Source: Chloroflexota bacterium (GTDB taxonomy: Bacteria; Chloroflexota; Dehalococcoidia; SM23-28-2; RBG-16-64-32). Taken from it: a stretch of 8,074 bases of DNA. Shown here one piece after another: positions 1 through 7,235 of this stretch (the stretch's first letter is position 1; each line of letters starts with the position of its first letter). The translations under genes were made by a program, and so were the position numbers. Below the pieces are notes generated by a model. That model made no database searches, was not told the origin of the DNA, and saw only the letters and a program-made list of their open reading frames with translations. The stretch spans positions 1 through 8,074 of the forward strand of contig VBJS01000081.1 of NCBI GenBank assembly GCA_005880055.1. Direction: 5' to 3'.

Positions 1-804
1 GGATCAGTTCTAATTTTGGGTATTGTGCTGCCGAGCCTTCAAGAGCCAACGGAACGACTAGAAGGAGCCAATACGGTGACATCTTTGTCCGCGGATGATT
101 TGCTGACCCGAGCTCTTGCGAAGACGAATGCAGTCAAGACCGTGCGAATCGAAATAAACTCAGAGATCGAAGAGCGAGGCGAAGTCATCGAGAGATTAAA
201 GACGAATATCAAACAAGCAGTAAACGACATATACATTTCCCGCGCTACTGAGCTGAAGATTGATGGAGAGTGGCAAATTCTACACCACCGGAGTTCCGAG
301 CGGCTACTATATCGTGGCAAGACATATACTCGTTCGCCATCCGGGGGCTGGGAACTAGAGTTGTTCGGTGTAGGCCCCGGGGTTGCTGCATATGTAACGG
401 TGAAGGGCGCTACCAAGGCAGTGCCGCGCAGCCTTCCCTACGGCATTAATTTCGAAGATGTGTCTGATCTCGAAAACCGAGGCAATGAGGCTCTCGACGA
501 CCGAACGCCTGTTGTTCACCTGGCTGGCCGGCTCAGTCGCCAGTCTTTTGGAGATCGTAAGGAGATCGTAGATGCGGTGTCCACGCTGCCAGCAGCTGAC
601 CAACTTCTTGAAACTCTGCGAAATAGATCAGGTGCCAGAATCGTCGACATCTGGATTGGAGCCCACGATCAGCTCCTCAAACGATTCGTAGTAAGAGAAC
701 AGATTTTCGATAGGCAGCAACTAGTCAGACGTGTACAAACGACCGCTCAACTCTCTGGTTTTGACGAGGACCTAGAGCTTCCGGGGCCACTTCCGAAAGA
801 CTAA
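1..804 (+). CDS. Putative exported LolA/LppX-like lipoprotein, 5'-truncated
   Basis: The reading frame is open from base 1 to a TAA at 802-804 (267 residues visible), so the true start lies left of the window. The TTG at 16 is only the first start-like codon and is unlikely to be real. The first visible residues (VLILGIVLPSLQ) look like the end of a signal peptide or membrane anchor, followed by an exported domain. A helix containing LLTRALAKTNAVKTVRIE, then strands with the pattern E-ILHHRSSERLLYRGKTYTR-GGWE, and a late TPVVHLAGRLS strand resemble the LppX/LprAFG and LolA type of half-barrel lipoprotein, which carries lipids or senses the envelope. This is resemblance of pattern only; no diagnostic motif is visible and the lipobox, if any, is off the window. 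The gene uses many AGA and ATA codons and is less GC-rich by eye than the enzyme genes to its right. It converges on prs, with 177 bp between them. Confidence 0.6.
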   Translation, partial: GSVLILGIVLPSLQEPTERLEGANTVTSLSADDLLTRALAKTNAVKTVRIEINSEIEERGEVIERLKTNIKQAVNDIYISRATELKIDGEWQILHHRSSERLLYRGKTYTRSPSGGWELELFGVGPGVAAYVTVKGATKAVPRSLPYGINFEDVSDLENRGNEALDDRTPVVHLAGRLSRQSFGDRKEIVDAVSTLPAADQLLETLRNRSGARIVDIWIGAHDQLLKRFVVREQIFDRQQLVRRVQTTAQLSGFDEDLELPGPLPKD

Positions 805-981
805 CCAGCGGGGGGCGAACTCTACGGACTCGTCATCCTCGCCATGAAGTCGAAGCGCTCCTCTCTTCGATGATGCGCGTTCGTCCTCCTTGGGCTGCCT
901 TCGCGTGAGCATCGGCTCGCCGTCCGACAGCACCGCGAGATCTTGAAAGGCGTCTGGGCTGGCTGTGCTGAGGAGCTCGGT

Positions 982-1944
<963 letters not shown>

Positions 1945-1959
1945 GACTAAGCCCGTGCC

Positions 1960-1988
1960 AATATATGCGATGCCGCTGCCGGTGACAA
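1960..1988 (-). promoter_or_regulatory. Sigma70-type promoter of prs
   Basis: Read on the minus strand, TTGTCA (1983-1988, 5/6 to TTGACA) is followed by a 17-bp spacer and TATATT (1960-1965, 5/6 to TATAAT). Transcription would begin near 1952-1954, giving a leader of only about 8-10 nt before the GTG at 1944. The box pair lies wholly in the 51-bp gap after the ADC-like gene, which supports a separate prs transcript. Confidence 0.7.
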
Positions 1989-1995
1989 CCGGGGT

Positions 1996-2745
1996 CTAGC
2001 GCAGCTTTCGCGTCCCGGTTCGAGCCGGCTGCCGGGCGTCCAGGACGTACCGGATGCGCGGAAAGCCAGTGTCGCAGCGGACGAAAGTCGCGGTAACCGG
2101 CCAGACGGGCTCTATCCCCTCCGCGTTCCAGGCAGACCGCTCGAAGGTCGTCACTTCGGGCATTCCTCTCTCCGCGCGCTGGAAGACGTAGGGAGGATCG
2201 ACCTGTACGAGCACGCCCCGGCCGTCGTCATCGTCAGCGCGGGCGAGGGTCATCGTCGAGACGTGGAAGATGCTGCCGCCGGAGATCGGCTGGGGGTCGA
2301 CTAGAGAAGCCCGCAGCACTTCCTGGGCATCGACCGCGACGGTGCCGACGACGCGGTCGTGATAGCGCCGCAGGCGGACGTCAGCCGGGCGGCACTGATA
2401 TCCCCAGCGACGCCCCAATGCATCACAGGCGGCCGGCGAGTCGCTGTAGGCGCGGAGCAAGAAACCGCGCGGGAGGGCCGAGGCGCGGCAGCCGATGCGC
2501 ACCTGCGCGAGCAAGAACGGCCCGATCGGGCTCTCTGGATAGGCGGCCACGCTGAAGTAAGCAACCGGCGGGATTGTCGGGTGGAGGGCCGGGGGCAAGG
2601 CGGAGGTCATCTGCGCATCGTCGATCTCAAAGGTCAGGCTAAGCAGCTCTACGTCGGCGATCTCCCACGCTTCGGTGTCATAGTTATCGAGCCTGGGCGC
2701 GTCGGCGAGACGCGGGGCGACGTCGAGCGTTCCTGAGAGGGGCAT
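1996..2745 (-). CDS. Acetoacetate-decarboxylase-superfamily protein lacking the Schiff-base lysine
   Basis: This 249-residue protein resembles the acetoacetate decarboxylase (ADC/MppR-like) superfamily: LPPALHPTIPPVAYFSV (50-66), YPESPIGPF (69-77), and a GRRWGYQC segment (111-118) that lines up with the family's GRE-x-x-G-[FY]-P-K-K stretch. In true ADC the first lysine of PKK (K115 in the clostridial enzyme) forms the Schiff base with acetoacetate. Here the PKK positions read Q-C118-R119, so that lysine is absent. The glutamate that usually follows SPYGPY-x-E also seems replaced by leucine. It is therefore unlikely to decarboxylate beta-keto acids by the classical route; a binding, hydratase or aldol-type role, or a non-catalytic one, is possible. 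ATG at 2745 begins 2 nt after the monooxygenase stop (TAG-CA-ATG) with no clear ribosome site, so it is probably translated by coupling with that enzyme. The substrate is unknown. Confidence 0.75.
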   Translation of the reverse strand: MPLSGTLDVAPRLADAPRLDNYDTEAWEIADVELLSLTFEIDDAQMTSALPPALHPTIPPVAYFSVAAYPESPIGPFLLAQVRIGCRASALPRGFLLRAYSDSPAACDALGRRWGYQCRPADVRLRRYHDRVVGTVAVDAQEVLRASLVDPQPISGGSIFHVSTMTLARADDDDGRGVLVQVDPPYVFQRAERGMPEVTTFERSAWNAEGIEPVWPVTATFVRCDTGFPRIRYVLDARQPARTGTRKLR

Positions 2746-2747
2746 TG

Positions 2748-3863
2748 CTAGGTGCCGGCCAAGGCGGTCGCCGGCTCAGCCTTCTCGGACTTCGCGAACT
2801 TCGGCATCACTTCTTTGGCGAAGAGGCGCAAGCTCGCCAGCACTTCCTCCTGAGGCACTACCTCCATCGCGTTGAGGAGGAAGTTCACGCGGTCGGCGCC
2901 CACCGACTCCCACTTCTTGATGGCTTCGATGATTCGCTCCGGGCTGCCGATGCAAAGCCCGTCAGGTACACGGACAGAATCACCGGGGCTATCCGCGTCC
3001 GGGCGGAGCTGCGGCAGAAGGCCGAGCGCAGGATAGGACGGGGTCGGATATGCCTCGCGGGCGGAGAGCAGCTGGGCGGCCATATAGCCGAAGGTGCCCT
3101 GGAGCCGTCGTCCCGTGGCGACGCCCGTGGCGTCATCCTCGTGGCAATACAAGAAGTTGACGGTGTTGACCTGCTCGTTGACGACCTCGCCAACCGGCTC
3201 GCAGACCTTTATCCGCCTGCGGTACTCCGCGATGCGCTTCTCCTGCTCCTCGAGGCCGCCGAAAGTGAGACCGAGCCAGCCGAGCCCGCGGTCTGCGCCG
3301 TCGATCTCGGTGCCGGGGCTGGTGATCGCGACCCACATAGGCGGGTGCGGCTTCTGGTATGGCTTCGGCAAGATTGCGCGCGGCGGCATCCGAAAGGCGG
3401 CGCCGTCGTGGCTGAAGCGCTCCTGAGTCCACATTTTCGGCAGGCAGCGCACGATCTCATCCCAGGTCTTCTTCGTGTCGTCCGGGTTCGCGCAGAATGC
3501 GCCGAGCTCGGTCCAGGTGGCGGAGCGCCCGGTACCCATTTCAAACCGGCCCCCCGAGATGATGTCGAGTGTAGCGGCGCGCTCGGCGATGCGGACCGGG
3601 TGGTTGATCTGCGGCACGCAAACGACGATGCCGTGGCCGACGCGGATGCGCTGCGTCTGCACGGCGCAGGCCGTGAGGAAGATCTCCGGCGAAGAACAGT
3701 GCGAGTACTCCTCGAGAAAGTGGTGCTCGACGGCCCATACCTGGTCGAAGCCAAGCTCATCGGCGAGCCGTACCTGTTCGAGCGCCCGCTCGTAGACAGT
3801 CCGCTCGGACTCCGGGTCCCACGGGCGCGGGACGGAGATCTCGTAGAAGATTCCGAACTTCAC
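2748..3863 (-). CDS. LLM-class flavin-dependent monooxygenase (bacterial luciferase-like)
   Basis: This 371-residue protein belongs to the bacterial luciferase-like family (TIM-barrel enzymes that use reduced FMN or F420 and usually O2 to oxidise small organic substrates). The N-terminal MKFGIFYEIS, VWAVEHHF (42-49, the EHHF of LuxA), RIRVGHGIVV (72-81), and NHPVRIAERAATLDIISGGR (87-106) followed by FEMGTGRS are the usual family blocks, and DGLCIGSPERIIEAIKKW (301-318) is the C-terminal GSPE motif. The start is GTG at 3863, supported by AGGAGGT 5 nt upstream. A Lys/Glu/Ala-rich tail (355-371) follows the barrel. It is the first gene of a two-gene unit with the ADC-like protein, so the two probably act on the same substrate or on consecutive intermediates. 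Whether FMN or F420 is the cofactor, and what is oxidised, cannot be read from the sequence; alkane-sulfonate, luciferase-type or F420-dependent dehydrogenase activity are alternatives. Confidence 0.9.
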   Translation of the reverse strand: MKFGIFYEISVPRPWDPESERTVYERALEQVRLADELGFDQVWAVEHHFLEEYSHCSSPEIFLTACAVQTQRIRVGHGIVVCVPQINHPVRIAERAATLDIISGGRFEMGTGRSATWTELGAFCANPDDTKKTWDEIVRCLPKMWTQERFSHDGAAFRMPPRAILPKPYQKPHPPMWVAITSPGTEIDGADRGLGWLGLTFGGLEEQEKRIAEYRRRIKVCEPVGEVVNEQVNTVNFLYCHEDDATGVATGRRLQGTFGYMAAQLLSAREAYPTPSYPALGLLPQLRPDADSPGDSVRVPDGLCIGSPERIIEAIKKWESVGADRVNFLLNAMEVVPQEEVLASLRLFAKEVMPKFAKSEKAEPATALAGT

Positions 3864-3868
3864 AGGCC

Positions 3869-3875
3869 ACCTCCT
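3869..3875 (-). promoter_or_regulatory. Ribosome binding site of the monooxygenase gene
   Basis: AGGAGGT on the minus strand, 5 nt before the GTG at 3863. It fixes this non-ATG start, which also gives the standard family N-terminus. Confidence 0.85.
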
Positions 3876-3903
3876 GCTGTCGTAGGTTCCATCGTTGCGA
3901 CGT

Positions 3904-3938
3904 ACTGGATAGTATCACCAGTGCGGCCCCGATGTCCG
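3904..3938 (-). promoter_or_regulatory. Possible weak promoter with a dyad, upstream of the monooxygenase gene
   Basis: On the minus strand CGGACA (3933-3938) and GATACT (3911-3916) are separated by 16 bp; each matches the sigma70 consensus at 4 of 6 positions. The -10-like box sits inside an inverted repeat, ACTGG (3904-3908), 9-nt centre, CCAGT (3918-3922), which could be an operator. Five-base arms of this kind are expected by chance in a region this size, so the assignment is tentative. The rest of the 172-bp divergent gap (3864-4035) holds a lone TTGACG at 3948-3953 on the plus strand without a convincing -10 partner. Confidence 0.25.
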
Positions 3939-4024
3939 ATCGCCGCGTTGACGTAGGGGAGTATTAACAGATTTTCAGCGAAAAATCCTGTACAAGCCTC
4001 CTCTTTTGCGCGATGATGCAGCAT

Positions 4025-4030
4025 GGAGGT
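4025..4030 (+). promoter_or_regulatory. Ribosome binding site of the PsbP-like lipoprotein gene
   Basis: GGAGGT 5 nt before the GTG at 4036. It favours this start over the in-frame TTG at 4006, which has no ribosome site and would add ten mostly charged residues before the signal peptide. Confidence 0.8.
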
Positions 4031-4035
4031 TCACA

Positions 4036-4884
4036 GTGTTTCCGCCCCCAGGGCGCTTCCTCTCGTCCATCGCCGGCCTCGGCTGGCTGGCGCTTCTGGC
4101 GCTTGCCTGCGGCGGGGAAGAAGTGTCACTCGACCCGTCACCAAGTGCCGCGATCATTGAGGACACCAAGCCACCGCAGGACCCCAGCGAGCCGCAAAAC
4201 AACGAGCCGATGTATACAGGCCCGCCTGCCACGCCGCGGCCGTGCCCTGAATGTTTCGCACAGCCCTTCCCTAAGCCGTCGCCGCGCCCACCCTGTCCTC
4301 AGAGGCCCCTTCGCGACGCGCACGACGTTAACTTTGCCTCTGTAGCCGCCGTGCCGACAGACGGCTGGGTGGAATACGCCAGTCCGAACTACCCGTTTAG
4401 GTTCAAGTATCCACCTGATTGGAAGGCTGAAATTAACTACTACGATGTGTACGGCTGGGCAGGCGAGGACGGAATAATTGACGCTCAGCAAGTACGGGGC
4501 CCACCGACCGAGGTAATACATCTCTATAACGACACTTTTGCGTCGGCGGGGATCTACGAGTTTGAGGTGCCACAGGACGCCGTAGCAAGGGCGACCGGAG
4601 CGGCTTACGTCAGCATCGTCTACGGGCCATTTCGGGGCTCGTCTTCGTGTGAGGCTCCCGAGAACGGCAACCCCAAAATAACGTCGGTGGCGCTAGCGGG
4701 CCTACCTGCTACGGGCACGATCGTGATAATTGAGCCTCCGGATACTAGGGTCACTCACTACGTTTTGACAATGGACGTCGATCCACGGGATGTCTCTAAC
4801 GTCGCGTTTCAAGGTTATAGCTATGCCGATTCCTCGAACCTCTCGATTTTTAAAGCCATGCTTAATGAGATGACCTTCGACTGA
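4036..4884 (+). CDS. Putative lipoprotein with Pro-rich linker and PsbP-like domain
   Basis: The GTG start at 4036 gives 282 residues. A short N-region with R7, a hydrophobic core (8-24) and Cys25 in LALACGG make a lipoprotein signal peptide; the residue at -3 is Ala rather than the usual Leu, so the lipobox is slightly relaxed. Residues 26-95 form a low-complexity, proline-rich linker with three cysteines (C70, C73, C87), including PRPCPECF. A folded domain begins near 108 with GWVEYASPNYPFRFKYPPDW, the typical opening of PsbP-like and related extracytoplasmic domains (nonpolar-P-F-x-F-x-YP-x-W), and ends in MLNEMTFD, where such domains close. The protein probably sits on the outer face of the membrane; its partner is unknown. 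It is transcribed away from the monooxygenase and lies 109 bp before ada. Base composition is more A/T-rich by eye than in the enzyme genes. Lipidation is likely, function unknown. Confidence 0.75.
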   Translation: MFPPPGRFLSSIAGLGWLALLALACGGEEVSLDPSPSAAIIEDTKPPQDPSEPQNNEPMYTGPPATPRPCPECFAQPFPKPSPRPPCPQRPLRDAHDVNFASVAAVPTDGWVEYASPNYPFRFKYPPDWKAEINYYDVYGWAGEDGIIDAQQVRGPPTEVIHLYNDTFASAGIYEFEVPQDAVARATGAAYVSIVYGPFRGSSSCEAPENGNPKITSVALAGLPATGTIVIIEPPDTRVTHYVLTMDVDPRDVSNVAFQGYSYADSSNLSIFKAMLNEMTFD

Positions 4885-4980
4885 TCGTGTTGCCAGTCTA
4901 GTAGAGAACGAAGCGCCCGGTTTCGATTTGGCGTTCTATCCGGATATTTTTCGGCTGACGGCTGCCCTAATCTGCGGTCT

Positions 4981-4988
4981 GGAGGTGA
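4981..4988 (+). promoter_or_regulatory. Ribosome binding site of ada
   Basis: GGAGGTGA, a near-complete complement to the 16S 3' end, lies 5 nt before the TTG at 4994 and 23 nt before the ATG at 5012. It supports the TTG start. A weaker AGGA (5001-5004) lies 7 nt before the ATG. Confidence 0.65.
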
Positions 4989-4993
4989 TAACT

Positions 4994-6142
4994 TTGACGC
5001 AGGAACTGCTTATGCCGAACAAGCTTACTCTCGACGACGAGACCCTCTGGCGGACGTGGGAGAGCCGGGACACGAGCATGGTGGGACGGTTCGTGATCGC
5101 GGTGGCGTCTACCGGCGTATACTGCCGGCCGGGCTGCCCGGCGAGGATGCCGAAGCGGAAGAACGTGCGCTTCTTCGCGGACTGCGACGAGGCGGAAGCG
5201 GCGGGGTTTCGCGCCTGCAAGCGTTGCAAGCCGCGCGAGCGCTTCGAGGATGGCTCCGCCCTTGTCGAAAAGGCCTGCGAGATGCTCGCGGAATCCGCGG
5301 ATGAGCGCCCGGGGCTGGCTGCCGTCAGCCGACAGCTCGGTGTAAGTACGGGCCGGCTTCAGCGCATGTTCCGGCAGACACTGGGCGTCACGCCGGGCGA
5401 GTACGCCGCCGCCCGCCGCGTCGAGCGCCTCAAGGACGGGCTGCGCAACGGCAACGACGTCACCGGCGCGCTCTACGATGCCGGTTATGGCTCGAGCAGC
5501 CGGCTGTACGAGTCGGCCGGCACAACGCTTGGCATGACGCCCGCCGCCTACCGCCGTCGTGGAAGCGGAATGAGCATCCGCTACACGATCGTCGATTCGC
5601 ACCTCGGCCGCCTGCTGGTCGGGGCCACCGAGCGCGGCGTCTGCTCCGTGAAAATGGGGGACCGCGACGGTGACCTGGAAGCGATTCTCCACAAGGAGTA
5701 CCCGGCAGCACAGATCGAGCGCGTAAACGTGGCCGAGCTGGGCCAGTTGTCGCGCTGGGTGGAGGCGCTGGTCGAGCACATCGCAACCGGGAAACCGAGC
5801 CTCGATCTGCCGCTGGACATCCGGGTAACGGCGTTCCAGGGGCGCGTCTACCAGGCGTTGCGAGCGATCGCGAACGGCCAGACACGGTCCTATGGCGAGG
5901 TCGCGAAAGAGATCGGCCGGCCGAAGGCGGTACGCGCGGTGGCGAACGCCTGCGCGGATAACCCCGTGGCGCTTACGGTCCCTTGCCATCGCGTTATTCG
6001 CGGGAACGGGGAGCTCGGCGGGTACGGCGGTGGCGTGCACCGCAAGCGGGAGCTCCTAGCGCGCGAGGCCCGCGCGGCGCTTCGAGAGTCTCAGGGCGAT
6101 GCTTCGAGAACCTCAGCACGAACGGCTCTGACAGCCGGATGA
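4994..6142 (+). CDS. ada: Bifunctional Ada: methylation-responsive regulator and O6-methylguanine-DNA methyltransferase
   Basis: This is a full-length Ada protein that repairs methylphosphotriesters and O6-alkylguanine by irreversible transfer to its own cysteines and, once methylated, activates alkylation-response genes. Numbered from the ATG at 5012, the N-terminal zinc cysteines fall at C38, C42, C69 and C72 (VYCRPGCPAR ... FRACKRCKP), the same positions as in E. coli Ada, where C38 is the methyl acceptor. An AraC-type helix-turn-helix region follows (about 84-182: LAAVSRQLGVSTGRLQRMF, then YDAGYGSSSRLYESAGTTLG and MTPAAYRR). The C-terminal methyltransferase domain has YGEVAKEIGRPKAVRAVANA and the active site VPCHRVI with the acceptor Cys at 325. 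A Gly/His/Arg-rich and Ala/Arg/Ser tail follows. The start is uncertain: TTG 4994 has the best ribosome site (382 aa), while ATG 5012 fits the E. coli length (376 aa). The last codons overlap the transporter start in ATGA. The gene may regulate itself, as in E. coli. Confidence 0.95.
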   Translation: MTQELLMPNKLTLDDETLWRTWESRDTSMVGRFVIAVASTGVYCRPGCPARMPKRKNVRFFADCDEAEAAGFRACKRCKPRERFEDGSALVEKACEMLAESADERPGLAAVSRQLGVSTGRLQRMFRQTLGVTPGEYAAARRVERLKDGLRNGNDVTGALYDAGYGSSSRLYESAGTTLGMTPAAYRRRGSGMSIRYTIVDSHLGRLLVGATERGVCSVKMGDRDGDLEAILHKEYPAAQIERVNVAELGQLSRWVEALVEHIATGKPSLDLPLDIRVTAFQGRVYQALRAIANGQTRSYGEVAKEIGRPKAVRAVANACADNPVALTVPCHRVIRGNGELGGYGGGVHRKRELLAREARAALRESQGDASRTSARTALTAG

Positions 6143-7074
6143 GCCGGCGCTCCCCAGACGCGAGGGCGCCGGCTGTCCTGCTGGCGCTCGGCTGCGTCTG
6201 GGGCGCGTCATTCCTGTTCATCAAGGTCCTGGTCGATGACACCGGCCCGCTCGAAGTGGCGGCGGGGCGGCTCTGCATCGGCGCTGTCGCGATTCTGACG
6301 TTTATTCGCCTACGCGGCCTGCCGCTGCCCTCGACGCCCTCGCTTGTGGCTAAGGTGAGCGTACTCGCGCTCGTCGCCAACATTGCACCGTTCGTTCTAA
6401 TCGCCTGGGGCGAGGAGCACATCGAGAGCGGAACGGCCTCCGTCCTCAATTCCACAATGCCTCTTTTCACTGCCATCTTCGCCGTCGCGGTCCTGCCCGA
6501 GGAGCGGTTCACGAAGGCGCGCGCCGCAGGGCTGGTGGTTGGCTTTCTGGGCGTCCTGGTCATGACCGGCGATGAGGCGTTCGACCTAACGAACTCCGAC
6601 GTCCTCGGCCAGCTCGCGGTTATCCTGTCGTCCGCTTGCTATGGTGTCGGCTCGGTCTTCTCGCGCACGCTCCTGCGCTCGACCGACCCGATCGGCCTTT
6701 CGGCGCTGCAGGTGACGGCAGGCGCGGTGCTGTGCGTGCCCATTTTGCTGGTGGTTGAAGGCAGCCCAGACTACTCCCTGAGCATCGAGTCCTGGCTCTG
6801 CCTGCTGTTGCTCGGCGCCGGCGCGACCGGTGTCGCCTATGTGGCGTATCTCTGGCTCATCGATGTCACCGGCAGCGTTCGCGCCTCGCTGGTCACGTAC
6901 ATCATTCCAGTTGTGGGACTGTTTCTCGGCTGGGCGGTGCTCGACGAATCGATAGGGCCAAACACGCTCTTCGGCTCAGCGCTGATCATCGGCGGAGTCG
7001 CGATGGTCTTGCGGGGAGGCTCACCGGGGACGCAGGTCAGGCGGGTGGCGCAGGCGGTGGTCGCGGCGGACTAG
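6139..7074 (+). CDS. EamA/DMT-family transporter
   Basis: This 311-residue inner-membrane protein has about ten hydrophobic segments arranged as two EamA repeats (about 12-143 and 157-292). Family marks are CVWGASFLFIK (19-29), ASVLNSTMPLFTAIFAV (100-116) and LPEERFTKARAAGLVVG (119-135) in the first repeat; the matching parts of the second are ASLVTYIIPVVGLFLGW (249-265) and LDESIGPNTLFGSALIIGG (268-286). Members export or import amino acids, nucleosides, drugs or other metabolites; the substrate cannot be told from the sequence. The frame is open upstream to 5983, but the ATG at 6139 in the ATGA overlap with ada is the sensible start: it puts a short basic N-terminus (MSRRSPDAR) before the first membrane segment, while the longer form would add 52 Arg-rich residues that are simply ada read in another frame. 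No ribosome site precedes it, so translation probably depends on ribosomes finishing ada. Confidence 0.92.
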   Translation: MSRRSPDARAPAVLLALGCVWGASFLFIKVLVDDTGPLEVAAGRLCIGAVAILTFIRLRGLPLPSTPSLVAKVSVLALVANIAPFVLIAWGEEHIESGTASVLNSTMPLFTAIFAVAVLPEERFTKARAAGLVVGFLGVLVMTGDEAFDLTNSDVLGQLAVILSSACYGVGSVFSRTLLRSTDPIGLSALQVTAGAVLCVPILLVVEGSPDYSLSIESWLCLLLLGAGATGVAYVAYLWLIDVTGSVRASLVTYIIPVVGLFLGWAVLDESIGPNTLFGSALIIGGVAMVLRGGSPGTQVRRVAQAVVAAD

Positions 7075-7199
7075 GGCTGCCGGCGATAAATCAGGCATTG
7101 CGACAAGGGAACCTGAAACTCATGCAAGCCTTTCTCGAGGCGCGTCGCGCGAATATTGTCCACTTTCTCGATTTTGGGCCCGATTTCTTTGAATTTCCT

Positions 7200-7226
7200 T
7201 TGACTTTTCCGTGAGAAGCGTAGAAT
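7200..7226 (+). promoter_or_regulatory. Promoter of the 7236 gene, placed for a leaderless mRNA
   Basis: TTGACT (7200-7205) and TAGAAT (7221-7226, 5/6 to TATAAT) are separated by 15 bp, short of the ideal 17. The -10 ends only 9 nt before the ATG at 7236, so transcription would start at or within a few bases of the start codon. The TAG of the -10 is itself an in-frame stop for the downstream gene. The rest of the 161-bp gap after the transporter (7075-7199) shows only A/T-rich sequence with no clear terminator hairpin. Confidence 0.55.
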
Positions 7227-7235
7227 GCGGGTGCG

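Noticed and set aside
850..870. Inverted repeat TCGAAG/CTTCGA with a 9-nt loop, as a terminator between the two convergent genes
   Set aside because: The stem is only 6 bp, the loop is large and no T-run follows on either strand.
2745..3956. A 403-codon open frame on the plus strand spanning the whole monooxygenase gene
   Set aside because: It is longer than the real gene but has Arg/Leu/Ala/Asp-biased sequence without motifs. The opposite strand has full luciferase-family motifs and a ribosome site.
4967..6040. A 357-codon open frame on the minus strand opposite ada
   Set aside because: Antisense shadow. ada on the plus strand has all catalytic cysteines and domain order.
5983..6138. An N-terminal extension of the transporter by 52 Arg-rich residues
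   Set aside because: It lies wholly inside ada in another frame, is not membrane-like, and the ATG at 6139 in the ATGA overlap gives a normal N-terminus.
7141..7149. CGCG-T-CGCG as a hairpin after the transporter
   Set aside because: A one-base loop with a 4-bp stem and no T-run cannot serve as a terminator.
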